This document shows, piece by piece, positions 7,643 through 16,060 of a DNA stretch of 36,633 bases. The notes under the pieces are model-generated. The model had not been told where the DNA came from and searched no databases. It saw nothing but the letters and a program-made list of their open reading frames with translations. The stretch comes from Armatimonadetes bacterium CG06_land_8_20_14_3_00_66_21. GTDB taxonomy: Bacteria > Armatimonadota > Abditibacteriia > CG2-30-66-41. Location of the stretch: positions 859-37,491 of the forward strand of contig PEVN01000507.1 in NCBI GenBank assembly GCA_002779825.1, in the 5' to 3' direction. The position numbers and the translations under genes are program-made. Positions within the stretch are counted from its first letter, which is position 1. Each line of letters starts with the position of its first letter.

Positions 7643-10600
7643 TCATTGTGCTGCAACAAGCCGGACTGTCCGCCGCTCGCCGAAGTACGCGCGTCCCTTG
7701 GCGCTCATCTCGAAGGAGACGTTCACCTCGCCGCGCGCCTGGGGGAGAAGGACGAACTCCTTCACGGCCGCGTCCTTCAGGAACGGCGTGTCTCTCTCGA
7801 TGGGTGCCGCGAACTCCAGCCCGTACGCCTTGCGCCCCGCCAGGTAGACGCCACCTGGCTGACCGTCCGGCGACGCCAGCCACTTCGCCTCTGCCAGGTT
7901 GCCGGCCGAGGCGCGGCAGAACACCGGCTGCCCTTCTGTCACGGTGACGGTCTCCCCCTCCTTGACGCTGCGCCATGGGCCGGAGCCGCAGCGAATCTCG
8001 AGAGCGTTGAACTCGGCGTTCAGGTAGATCGGCGGGTTCGTCCCGCTGTACGGCCGGTTCCCGACGGCGGTGAGTGGGCAGTTGGCCGAGTCCGTGCCGG
8101 TGCCGGCCGTTCGCACATCTGGGCGCTGCCCGGCCTTGACCAGCTTGAGGTACTCGTCGGAGTACGTTTGCCAGGCGTCGGCGTAGTGCGCGTCGAGGTC
8201 CATCTCGATATGCGCCGTCTGCGGATCGTGGCGCACCGTGTCGAACTGCGGCAGGTACTTGCGGATCACCTGGCATACCGGCCGCTCCGAGCCCTCCGGC
8301 TCAAGCACCCCGAAGTCGCTGTTCTCACCCAGCCGAAAGCCGCCCGGCAGCCACCAGGGCGCGGCTCCCCTCGCCCCTGATTCGATGAACATGGCGTACA
8401 GCGCCTCGTATTCCGCAACCTGGTTGGCCAACTCCTCGGGCTTGACGTGCAAGCGGCCCGGCGTCCACGGCTCGTGGATGCCGTTCACCGTGTATCCAAA
8501 CTCCATCCACACGACAGGCTTCTCGCCCGAGAAGTGCCGAAAGTAGAGGGTGATGACTCCGCCGCGGCGGAGGTCTTCCGCGGGGGTGGGCAGCCCCCAG
8601 CCCTTCCTGAGGCTGTAGCCCTCGGGGTTCATGAAGTCCACGTGCTTGAGCACGCCCACCGAGTGTGCGTGCGCGAACGCCTGCCCGCCGGGTATGCTGC
8701 AGGCCCCAAACCGGAACGAGATCAGGTGCCGCGGGTCGTAGCTGCGCAAGTCGCTCACGATCTCGCGGTACGCCTGGCTGAAGACATCGCTCCAGGCCCG
8801 ACGGAACGCGGCGACCAGCGGATCCCACGCCCCGTGCTTCAGCGTCATCTCTTGCGTCGGCACCGGCAGCTTGCCGTCCTTCGTCAGCTCGGGCCGGAAT
8901 CCCCAGTCCGTCACTGCGTTGTCGAGTGACCCATAGCGCTGCGCGACCCACGCGTTCCACGGGTCCTGCATGAACTCGAGCCCGCTGGGCACTCCCCAGG
9001 ATCCGTGGATCGGCTCCCACGACAGCTCCCAGGTCATGATGGCCGGATGGTCCTTGATCCCAGCCTTGGCAAGGTAGTCTTTCACCCAGGCCACGTTCGC
9101 CCCCGCGAACGGACGGGCGTTGGGCATGAAGAGGAACACCTTGATGCCGTGGCGCTCGCAGCGGTCGAGGAAGTCGAGCTGATCGCGGAACGCGCCCGCA
9201 GCGGCGGGGTCGGGCGGCTGCAGGGCGTAGACGGCGCTGATCGCGTTGATCCCCACCGACTGCATCCAGGAGAGGTCGCGCTCCGGAATCTCGGGATCGT
9301 AGACTTCGCGTGAGGTGAGTGCCCCCAGCGGGCGGCCGGCCGTTGACGTCGGGTAGTAGTTGATCCCCTTGAAGTACCAGGACTTGCCGTGCAGCCTGAA
9401 CTGGCTGCCTTGCACGCGCACGAAGTCGTCGTCGGAGGGCTTGCGCGGCGCCGCGACGGTGAGTTCGTGCGTGATCCTGTCGAGGGCCCTGTCGCCCTCC
9501 CGCAGCGTCACGGTCACTGTGTACGTGCCGGGGGTTTGCGGCGCACGCTCAGACCAAGTCACTGTGGCGCGGCTGCCGGGCGCAATCGTCTGGGTCTTGG
9601 CTGGCAGTGTTTGCCTGGCACCCGCCCGCTGGTTGGCCGGCGTGATCTCTCCCCCAAGGGATAGCTCCCGGGGCGCCCGGCCCGCATTCAGCGCCTCGGC
9701 TCCAAACGTCATCGTTTCGCCCGGCGCACACGAGAAGTACGGCGCGCCGCCCTCCAACAAGAAGCACCCGGCCGTCATCGCCTTCGCGGTGGCGACGACG
9801 GCGCTGCGCAGCTTCGGGTCGCTCAGCGCCGTCTCGGGCGCGGCCACGCCCGCGCTCGCCCACATGGCATCCGGGTTGGCGGCGGCGCCGAGCACCAAGG
9901 AGAGCAGCGCGCCGCGATGCTGCCCCTTGTCATCTCGCGCCTCAAGCAGCGGCACCCACCGTGCGGCCGGCTCTCGGCCCCAGCCGCGGCCGCGCACCCG
10001 CCAGACCGGCGAGTAGGCGGCGCCCGTGTACGTCAGCGCCGCGTCCGGCCCCAATACTGCCTGCTCGGGGCTGGGCGTCAGCCGGAGGGGCGACTTCAGC
10101 GGGAACAGCTTGTACGACGGCGAGACCGCCTCGATCTCCGGCACCGAGAAGTCCAACTCGTCGTCTCCGGGGTCGGGAGCTGTTGCCAGTTGCCTCACCC
10201 ACAGCGTGTGCGGCCCAGCCAGCACCTTCTTCGTGTGGCTGCCCGCGAGCCCCAAGGTGAGGCTCGCGAGGTTCGCCGGGTGCAGATGGTCGCCTGGTTG
10301 GCCGCGGTTCGCGGGCGAGTCTTTCCAGAACGGGAAGTCCTGCGCCCGCAGCACGATTGGCCGCCAACTCGTGGTGAGCGGCACTGTGGCGATCCACCGC
10401 GAGCCGTCCTTCTCCCCACACTCAACCAGCATCTGCGAAGTGTTCTCGTCGCCCCGCGCCCAGAAGGTCAACACGCCCCGGTCATCGGGGAACGCCCCCG
10501 CCACCTCCGTCCGGAAACCGTCCCAGCCCTCATAGTCGAAGCTCAGCTTCCACGCTCCTTCCCCTTCACCCGGAGTCGGTTCGATGGTGGAGCGCTTGGT

Positions 10601-11668
10601 CACGAACTGCGCCCCGCGCTGCCATTGGCCGCTGAGCTTGAGCGGGGTCGGCTTGAGCTGGCCGAGAAGGGACTCCGAGTAGTTCTCCGCGGTAACCCAA
10701 CCGGTGGCCGTATGGGCGAGCACCTCTGTGAACGCCGGCGCGCCGAGGGCAAGGACCTTCCCCGCGCTACGCATCTCGCGCTTTACCGCCTCGCGCGCCT
10801 CGATCGGCAGGCGCCGGGCATCGGCCAGGACGAGCAGGTCCACCCGCGGCAACGGGCCGCGCAGCAACTCCGCCCAGGAAACCGTGAGCACCCCGTACCC
10901 CTCGCGGGTGAGGATCTCGGCCCACTGCCCGGCCAGCGCACCCGTCTCGTCGGCGATGATCGCCACCGTTCCCGCGCGTCCTGAGGGCACGTCCCACTTC
11001 GCCTCTTCAGGCGCCAGGGCGCCCTCCACCGTGAACGCCCCAAACGCCCCGGCAAGCCCTGTCACGGTCATCCCCAGCCGGCCCCGCTTGACTGCGCGGC
11101 CGCCCGCCAGGACGTAGCTGCGACGCCAGAAGCTCCCCGTCTTCGGGTCGGTGACCGTGCCGACGATCGCCTCAGGCGTCAGCGACAGTTCGAGTTCGTA
11201 CTCCGAACCGTGCTCCCAGGTCGCCAAGGCGCCACTGGTCTCGCCCGCCAATCGGGTGCCGAGCTGCCCGTCTGCAATCTGCGCCTGATGGAGGCCGTTC
11301 AGGCGCTCGATCAGCTCAAAGTAGCGCTTCCCCCCCGGGCTTTCCACGAGCATGAGTTCCCAGAAGTTGTCCTCGGTGGCCAGGAGGATCACGCCGGCCC
11401 ACACATACCCATCCGCCAGGCGCTTCGCCACACGCACGCGGGTGCGGGCGGTGGCCTGCACCGACTCATCCAACCTGGGAATCAACCAGGCCGGGCCCTG
11501 GGCGGTGCTGAAGCGCCGCTCCCCTTCAGTCGCCGTCCAGCAGCGCGGCCCCCAGCGCTCGTAGGTCTTGGGCGCGCGGAAGTCGTCGCGCCACAACTCA
11601 GCCGACCGCGCCGCAACCGGCACGATCGCGCAGAGTACGGCAAGCCGCACACTCAAGTTCAGTCGCAC
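7643..11668 (-). CDS. large secreted multidomain glycoside hydrolase (clan A-type catalytic domain)
   Basis: A 1341-residue protein. The GTG at 11668 is chosen because an AAGG lies just upstream and a signal peptide (LAVLCAIVPVAARSA) follows at once; a 68-residue in-frame extension is arginine-rich noise. Domains in rough order: a concanavalin-like sandwich (about 25-215), an alpha/beta ThuA/GATase-like domain (about 230-330, TVAIIADETG, VDLLVLADARRLP), a CBM11-like sandwich (about 370-490), beta-sandwiches to about 740, then a GH5/GH2-like barrel (about 750-1110). Putative acid/base Glu885 lies in TWELSWEP and nucleophile Glu1056 in VVWMEFGY. A C-terminal sandwich follows. It is a likely extracellular endo-acting glycanase of unknown substrate. 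The frame is fully intact over 4 kb. Confidence 0.8.
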   Translation of the reverse strand: MRLNLSVRLAVLCAIVPVAARSAELWRDDFRAPKTYERWGPRCWTATEGERRFSTAQGPAWLIPRLDESVQATARTRVRVAKRLADGYVWAGVILLATEDNFWELMLVESPGGKRYFELIERLNGLHQAQIADGQLGTRLAGETSGALATWEHGSEYELELSLTPEAIVGTVTDPKTGSFWRRSYVLAGGRAVKRGRLGMTVTGLAGAFGAFTVEGALAPEEAKWDVPSGRAGTVAIIADETGALAGQWAEILTREGYGVLTVSWAELLRGPLPRVDLLVLADARRLPIEAREAVKREMRSAGKVLALGAPAFTEVLAHTATGWVTAENYSESLLGQLKPTPLKLSGQWQRGAQFVTKRSTIEPTPGEGEGAWKLSFDYEGWDGFRTEVAGAFPDDRGVLTFWARGDENTSQMLVECGEKDGSRWIATVPLTTSWRPIVLRAQDFPFWKDSPANRGQPGDHLHPANLASLTLGLAGSHTKKVLAGPHTLWVRQLATAPDPGDDELDFSVPEIEAVSPSYKLFPLKSPLRLTPSPEQAVLGPDAALTYTGAAYSPVWRVRGRGWGREPAARWVPLLEARDDKGQHRGALLSLVLGAAANPDAMWASAGVAAPETALSDPKLRSAVVATAKAMTAGCFLLEGGAPYFSCAPGETMTFGAEALNAGRAPRELSLGGEITPANQRAGARQTLPAKTQTIAPGSRATVTWSERAPQTPGTYTVTVTLREGDRALDRITHELTVAAPRKPSDDDFVRVQGSQFRLHGKSWYFKGINYYPTSTAGRPLGALTSREVYDPEIPERDLSWMQSVGINAISAVYALQPPDPAAAGAFRDQLDFLDRCERHGIKVFLFMPNARPFAGANVAWVKDYLAKAGIKDHPAIMTWELSWEPIHGSWGVPSGLEFMQDPWNAWVAQRYGSLDNAVTDWGFRPELTKDGKLPVPTQEMTLKHGAWDPLVAAFRRAWSDVFSQAYREIVSDLRSYDPRHLISFRFGACSIPGGQAFAHAHSVGVLKHVDFMNPEGYSLRKGWGLPTPAEDLRRGGVITLYFRHFSGEKPVVWMEFGYTVNGIHEPWTPGRLHVKPEELANQVAEYEALYAMFIESGARGAAPWWLPGGFRLGENSDFGVLEPEGSERPVCQVIRKYLPQFDTVRHDPQTAHIEMDLDAHYADAWQTYSDEYLKLVKAGQRPDVRTAGTGTDSANCPLTAVGNRPYSGTNPPIYLNAEFNALEIRCGSGPWRSVKEGETVTVTEGQPVFCRASAGNLAEAKWLASPDGQPGGVYLAGRKAYGLEFAAPIERDTPFLKDAAVKEFVLLPQARGEVNVSFEMSAKGRAYFGERRTVRLVAAQ

Positions 11669-11694
11669 GGGAACACCTTCTCGATTGGATGTCC

Positions 11695-11727
11695 GGGAAG
11701 AGGTGGCCCTGCGAGCCTTCTCTTCCC
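11695..11727 (-). terminator. weak hairpin between two minus-strand genes
   Basis: GGGAAGAG at 11695-11702 pairs with CTCTTCCC at 11720-11727 across a 17-nt loop. It lies just after the stop of the beta-helix gene (11736) and before the GTG start at 11668. There is no following T-run, so termination is uncertain. It may only attenuate read-through into the downstream hydrolase gene. Confidence 0.3.
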
Positions 11728-11735
11728 AAGCCTGG

Positions 11736-13592
11736 CTAGCTTGCTGCCCCGTCCCGGGGTGAATTGAGCGCCTCAAACAACCGGATGGTGCCACTGAGCA
11801 GCACGTCCTTCGTGAATGGACCGGGAAGCGCTCCCGGTCTCGCCGTGAACGCCTCCGGTGCGGCCCAGCCAAGGTTGAGCGTCGCGCGGTCGAGCGTAAT
11901 CTGGAGGGGCCTCTGTTGGCTGTGGGCGTCCTTGCCTGAGGACTGCTGCCAGGCAGCCAGAGCGCCGGGGGACTGGCTGTCGCCGATGACGTTGTGGTCG
12001 GAGCTGTTGTCGGGGTCGCCGAGGAACAGGATCAGCCGGTTGTCCACCAGGACATTGTCGCGCACTTCGTTCCCCTTGCAGGTGACCTCCTGCCCGTTGC
12101 GCTTCCGCGTGGTGCAGACCTGCATGCGCACTGCCGCGTCGGTGCAATGGCCGATCAGGTTGTTGAACACCCGCAACCCATCACAGTCATGCTGGTACAC
12201 CCCGTTGCCTTCGATGTTCCAGATCACGTTGTGGTCCACCCAGTTGGTCTGCTCGGACGCTTCGAGAAAGATGCCGCCTCCCTTGCTTTGTACGTCCACC
12301 ACGACGTTCTGGCTCACCCGGCAGTTGGCGTTGTCCCAATCCAGCCAGATGCCGGGGCCCGCCACAACGTCCCGAACGAGGTTGTGCCGGACCAGGGCGT
12401 TCTTGCACACCAGCAGCTTCATGCCTCCGTTGTCGTATCCGAGTTCGACGTTCTGCCAACCGATATGGTCGAGGACGTTGTCTTCAATGACGCAGTTGAC
12501 AGGCGTGAGTCCTTTGAGGCCGCTGACGCCGCAGTCGGCGAGGGTGTTCCGGCGCACGAAGCAGTCCCAGCCGTTGGTGGACGCTCGATCCCCTCCCCAG
12601 ATCCAGACATAGCCACCCAAGTTGATCCCGTCCGCGTTGACGTGCCGGATGACGTTGTCCTCGATGATCCAGTGGCGCCCGCCACTCGGCGAAACGGCGG
12701 CCTCCACCGGATACGAGAAGGCGTTGCCGACCTGCTCGATCAGGAAGCCCTGCAGCCGCACGGAGGATACGCCCGGCGCTTTGGGCGCGAAACACTGCCT
12801 CCGGTTGGTGGCTTCCATCAGCACCGTGTTGGGGTCGGTCCCTCCAAACGGGCGAGCATGGAGCACCCAGCCGTCGTCCTCCACCCAGTAGGTTCCCTCC
12901 TCACCGGCCAGCTCCTCGCGATGGGTGACCTGCCGTAGCCGCCGGCCCTCCTGGAACAACAGACCCCGCCTGTGGGTGTACGGCGCCGTCTTGGCGCCCG
13001 CTTCCGACGCTTCCCACGGGTGAGTGTGGCCGTCGCGTTCGTCCAGGTTCCGAAGTGAGAAAGGGTTGCACTTGGCGAACTCCGCTTTCGGCAGCCGGAG
13101 CGTCCACAGCGCAGGCGCAGCCGCGGCCGGCGGGCTGGGCGATGGTCTCCACGCCTTGGGCAGAACGCACGACCCGCGGATGATCACTGCGTGACCGGGT
13201 TTCGCCTCGAAGCTGACCATCCTGTCGGGACCCTCGCCGCCGCGGAGCGGCTGCACTTCCTCGCGATAGATTCCCGCTTTGACAAGAACGCGTTCCCCCG
13301 CCGTCACCGCCCTGGCCGCACGGTTGATGGTCTGGAACGGCTGTTGAGCTGTTCCCTCGCCAGCGTCCGAAGCCTGGGGGTTGGACTGGTCAACGTATAC
13401 CCGCGAAGGTTGGGAACACACCGAAGTGGAAGTTCGCGGAACTTCCCCGGCAGGCGTGCAGCAGACGTAGGACAGAGGGTATTCTCCCAGACGGAGCCGA
13501 AGTCGCACCGGGACTTCGGTGTGTTCCCAACCTTCGCGGGTATACAAGGACAACGGGATGGGTGACGGCGTCACCCTCATCGTCTCCCTCAA
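11736..13592 (-). pseudogene. right-handed beta-helix protein whose 5' end is replaced by a repeat element
   Basis: From about VYVDQSNPQASDAGEGTAQQPFQTI onward this is a classic secreted beta-helix enzyme. It has the opening DUF1565-like VLVKAGIYREEV strand, then parallel rungs such as WIIEDNVIRHVNADGINLGG, CFVRRNTLADCGVSG and CVIEDNVLDHIGWQNVELG, followed by a C-terminal extension. The domain is consistent with a polysaccharide lyase or epimerase. The first 60-70 residues of the open frame have no signal peptide. They are simply a translation of the inverted-repeat element at 13395-13545 and a few bases beyond it. The true signal-peptide exportable start has been lost, so the product, if made at all, would stay in the cytoplasm. 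An alternative is that the element now supplies a new start. Confidence 0.7.
13395..13545. repeat. 151-bp element with perfect 33-bp terminal inverted repeats
   Basis: Bases 13395-13427 and 13513-13545 are exact reverse complements; the outer edge is GTATACCCGCGAAGG. The 85-bp interior contains a second small hairpin, GGAAGTT (13428-13434) with AACTTCC (13440-13446). There is no coding capacity. The outer ends of the element coincide with the truncated ends of a beta-helix gene on the left and a sandwich-domain fragment on the right. That arrangement fits a MITE-like insertion or a recombination junction. Confidence 0.88.
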
Positions 13593-13779
13593 GGACGCAG
13601 AGGGTCCGTTCAGAGACCTCTATCGAGTCAGCCTCGCCGGCGTACAGGAAAAGCGGCACACGGTGGAACTGAAGCAGTCCGGCACGGTGACGCTCCGCTT
13701 CACCGTGGACCCGGGCCCAAACGACGACACGGGCTACGCCTTCCTCTATGTCGGGGACATCGAGCTCGTGGAGAAGTGA
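13471..13779 (+). pseudogene. C-terminal fragment of a carbohydrate-binding beta-sandwich protein
   Basis: The plus-strand frame becomes protein-like only after the repeat element. It reads MGDGVTLIVSLKDAEGP, ends KQSGTVTLRFTVDPGPNDD and then TGYAFLYVGDIELVEK. The GDGVTF..DPGP..TGYDWA pattern recurs at the C-termini of secreted hydrolases with NPCBM-like or related sandwich domains. The first residues come from the repeat arm, and the rest of the parental protein is missing. A GTG at 13519 inside the repeat could start an 86-residue peptide, but a functional role is unlikely. Confidence 0.55.
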
Positions 13780-13833
13780 GGTCGTCCTCGCGGCCGGTCC
13801 CGCCAATCCGCGGCGAGCCGGAGAAGGGGCCGG

Positions 13834-14211
13834 TCAGGGCCGAGCCACCGCGAGTCCGCTTTGCCATTCCCGTCCCTTCATGCCGGCGTAGAGCATGTAG
13901 TACGTTCCGTTGATCGGGAACACCTGCGGCGTAAGGAGACCGTCACAGTCCCAGGCGTCCGGGTCAGGTGCGGGAGTGAAGATCGGGTTGTGGGGATTCG
14001 GTTCGAAGGTGCGGAAGTCGCGCGTGCGGACGTGCCCGATTCGCCAGGTCTTGCCGTCAGCGCCGCCGTAGAAGATGTCGTAGTACGAGGGTCCTCTGAG
14101 GATCTCCGCCTCGCGCACCCCGCGGCGGTCCCACTGTTCGCCCGAACCGGTGAACACCGGGTTGGCGGGGTCCTTCGTCACTGTTGCGTACCTCCCGGCG
14201 CGGCCAAGTGA
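13834..14211 (-). pseudogene. fragment of a five-bladed beta-propeller glycosidase (GH43/GH130-like)
   Basis: The frame reads ATVTKDPANPVFTGSGEQWD, then ILRGPSYYDIFYGGADG, RTRDFRTFEPNPHNPIFTP and NGTYYMLYAGMKG. The repeated blade pattern, with NP-F, YYMLYAG and DGKTWRIG, is typical of GH43, GH130 or DUF377-type beta-propellers. Only about 120 of the usual 300 or more residues are left, and no signal peptide or real start is visible: upstream the sequence degenerates into heptamer repeats. It is a remnant with a normal stop at 13834. Confidence 0.6.
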
Positions 14212-14217
14212 AGTTGC

Positions 14218-14326
14218 TGGTTAGTGGGGATTGGTGATTGGTGAGTAGTGAGCGGTCAGGAGCGCGTGCGCAGCATGGGGCATCGCAGGCGACTCACCAC
14301 TCACCACTCACCACTCACCACTCACC
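14218..14326. repeat. heptamer tandem repeat and its imperfect inverted copy at the mmsA stop
   Basis: Five exact copies of ACTCACC occupy 14292-14326. About 40 bp away, at 14218-14252, the complementary GGTGATTGGTGAGTAGTGAG pattern occurs. The tract overlaps the last codons and stop of the dehydrogenase gene (stop at 14315-14317). The two parts could pair as a loose hairpin serving as a 3' end. The unit is too short, with no spacers, for CRISPR. It is more likely a slippage-grown microsatellite. Confidence 0.7.
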
Positions 14327-15805
14327 AAACCCGAATCGTTCGACGATCACCTTGTCGGCCGCAAAGAAGCTGACGGCTGCTTTGCCCTGCATCTTCACGT
14401 CGCCGACCATCGAGTCATTCATTCCGCCGAAGGGCAGGAAGGGCACTGGTGCGGGGATGCCCACGTTGACGCCGATTATTCCGCACTCGGCTTCGAGCTT
14501 GAACTTGCGCGCGTAGTGGCCGCTCTGCGTGTAGATTGAGCACGCGTTGGCATACTGATGCTCGTTGATGATCGAGATCGCCCCGTCGAGGCTGGCGGCT
14601 TTGAGAATGACCACCACCGGTCCGAACAGCTCCGTCCGATGTATCTCCATGCCGGGCTTGACGTCGGTGAAGACCGTCGGGCCCAGAAAGTGACCGTTCT
14701 CGCCGCCGGGGATGACTGCGTCGCGTCCGTCCAGCGCCAGAGTCGCTCCTTCGGCCACTCCTCTTGCGATCATGTCAACGATGAACCGCTTGGCGTCGGC
14801 CGAGATTACCGGGCCCATGAGCATCGGCTCGTCGGCGACGCTTGGGTCGAACGGGTTTGCGACGAGGAACCTCTTCGAGTCCTCGACGAACCTCTCGGTG
14901 ACCGCTTGGTACGTCTCGTCGCCGATGGCCACGATTGCCGACGAGGCCATGCACCTCTGCCCGGCGCAGCCGAAGCAGGACGTACTCATGTTGCGGATGA
15001 GTTGGTCGAGCTTCGAGAAGTCCGGCATGACGACCAAGTGGTTCTTGGCGCTACCCATGGCCTGGCATCTCTTGTTGAGCGCGACACACCGCGAAGCCAC
15101 CGCTCGGCAGGTTGACGACTTGCCCACGAACGACACGCCCCTGACGCCGGGGTGGTCCACAAGCGCCTCGGCTGCGGCTTTGTCGCCGTTGACGAGGTTG
15201 AACACGCCAGGGGGGAGACCGGTCTGGTCCAAGAGGTCGGCGATCAGCGCCATGGTCAGGGGCACTTGCTCGGAGGGCTTCAGCACGAACGTGTTGCCGG
15301 TGGCCAGGGCGTACGGGAGGAACCAGAATGGCGCCATCGCCGGGAAGTTGAACGGCGTGATTGCCGCGAACACGCCCAGCGGCAGCCGGATCACCTCACC
15401 GTCGATCCCGGCAGCCGAGCCGATCATCTTATCCCCGTGCTGCAGGATGGGCATCCCGCAGGCGGCTTCGACGTTCTGTACCGTGCGGTTCATCTCGGCG
15501 CGGGCGTCCGGGAGCGACTTCCCCATCTCCGCGCAGAGCGTGCGGCTGATCTTTTCCTGATGGTCCAGCAGCAGGCCCCTGAGCGCGTAGAGCGACGAGA
15601 CGCGCCCCGGCAGCGGGGTCCGGCTCCACGGCCCGAACGCCCCGCGCGCGGCCTCGACAGCACGGTCCACGTCGGCGGCACTCGACAGAACCACCCGCCC
15701 GATCACTTCACCCGTGGAGGGGTTCTCGACCTCAAGCAGCTTCTCGTCGCTCGAACGCACCCATTTGCCCCCGAAGTAGTTCCGGGCAACCTTCGGTTCG
15801 CTCAT
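14315..15805 (-). CDS. mmsA: CoA-acylating methylmalonate-semialdehyde dehydrogenase
   Basis: A 496-residue aldehyde dehydrogenase of the MmsA/IolA type. It oxidises methylmalonate or malonate semialdehyde with NAD and CoA to propionyl- or acetyl-CoA in valine, thymine or inositol breakdown. Diagnostic blocks are PFNFPAMAPFWFLPYALATGN (about 151-171), SFVGKSST (about 225-232), the family-specific SAKNHLVVMPD (about 252-262) and the catalytic Cys285 in CAGQRCMA. The length is normal. The ATG at 15805 has GGAG five bases upstream; a start ten codons earlier does not. It has its own promoter and is divergent from the beta-helix gene at 16061. It is cytoplasmic, and one of the few intermediary-metabolism genes here, so it may handle semialdehydes from uronate or inositol-like substrates. 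Confidence 0.93.
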   Translation of the reverse strand: MSEPKVARNYFGGKWVRSSDEKLLEVENPSTGEVIGRVVLSSAADVDRAVEAARGAFGPWSRTPLPGRVSSLYALRGLLLDHQEKISRTLCAEMGKSLPDARAEMNRTVQNVEAACGMPILQHGDKMIGSAAGIDGEVIRLPLGVFAAITPFNFPAMAPFWFLPYALATGNTFVLKPSEQVPLTMALIADLLDQTGLPPGVFNLVNGDKAAAEALVDHPGVRGVSFVGKSSTCRAVASRCVALNKRCQAMGSAKNHLVVMPDFSKLDQLIRNMSTSCFGCAGQRCMASSAIVAIGDETYQAVTERFVEDSKRFLVANPFDPSVADEPMLMGPVISADAKRFIVDMIARGVAEGATLALDGRDAVIPGGENGHFLGPTVFTDVKPGMEIHRTELFGPVVVILKAASLDGAISIINEHQYANACSIYTQSGHYARKFKLEAECGIIGVNVGIPAPVPFLPFGGMNDSMVGDVKMQGKAAVSFFAADKVIVERFGFGEW

Positions 15806-15852
15806 GACGGCTCCGTGTTTGGCTCCTCGTCTCATGTCGTCAGTCGCACACC

Positions 15853-15881
15853 AGAGTAGCAGACTGGTGGATCGGTATCAA
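15853..15881 (-). promoter_or_regulatory. sigma-70-like promoter for mmsA
   Basis: On the minus strand TTGATA (15881-15876) and TACTCT (15858-15853) are separated by 17 bases, close to the consensus spacing. The pair lies 48 bases before the chosen ATG at 15805. There is no experimental support. Confidence 0.5.
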
Positions 15882-15949
15882 GGTCGGTCGCCAGCGGCCA
15901 GTCGAGGCGGCCGGCAGGAGGCGAAGGCACTGGCAGAGAATGAATTTCT

Positions 15950-16025
15950 GTAGGGCGGCATCCCCATGCCGCCCGTCGTTGCCCTCTGCGTGCGGTGGAC
16001 GGGCGGCATGGGGATGCCGCCCTAC
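15950..16025. repeat. perfect 28-bp inverted repeat with self-palindromic arms
   Basis: Arms at 15950-15977 and 15998-16025 are exact reverse complements around a 20-nt spacer; the outer edge is GTAGGGCGGC. Each arm is itself a hairpin, GGGCGGCAT-CCCC-ATGCCGCCC, so the DNA could form either one long stem or two short ones. It lies between two divergent genes (starts at 15805 and 16061), so it is not a terminator for either. It belongs with the repeats at 21784 and 24450, which share the GTAG(G/C)G edge. Confidence 0.88.
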
Positions 16026-16060
16026 GAGAGATGGGACGTGTTCTCGAAGGAGTCTTCTGA

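Noticed and set aside
6622..7947. 441-residue plus-strand open frame
   Set aside because: It is antisense to the mosaic block and the hydrolase 3' end, arginine- and proline-rich, with no family features.
11669..11872. 68-residue upstream extension of the large hydrolase
   Set aside because: Arginine-rich noise ahead of a clear signal peptide and Shine-Dalgarno sequence.
14292..14326. Possible CRISPR array
   Set aside because: Seven-base units with no spacers; a simple tandem repeat. No cas gene is present.
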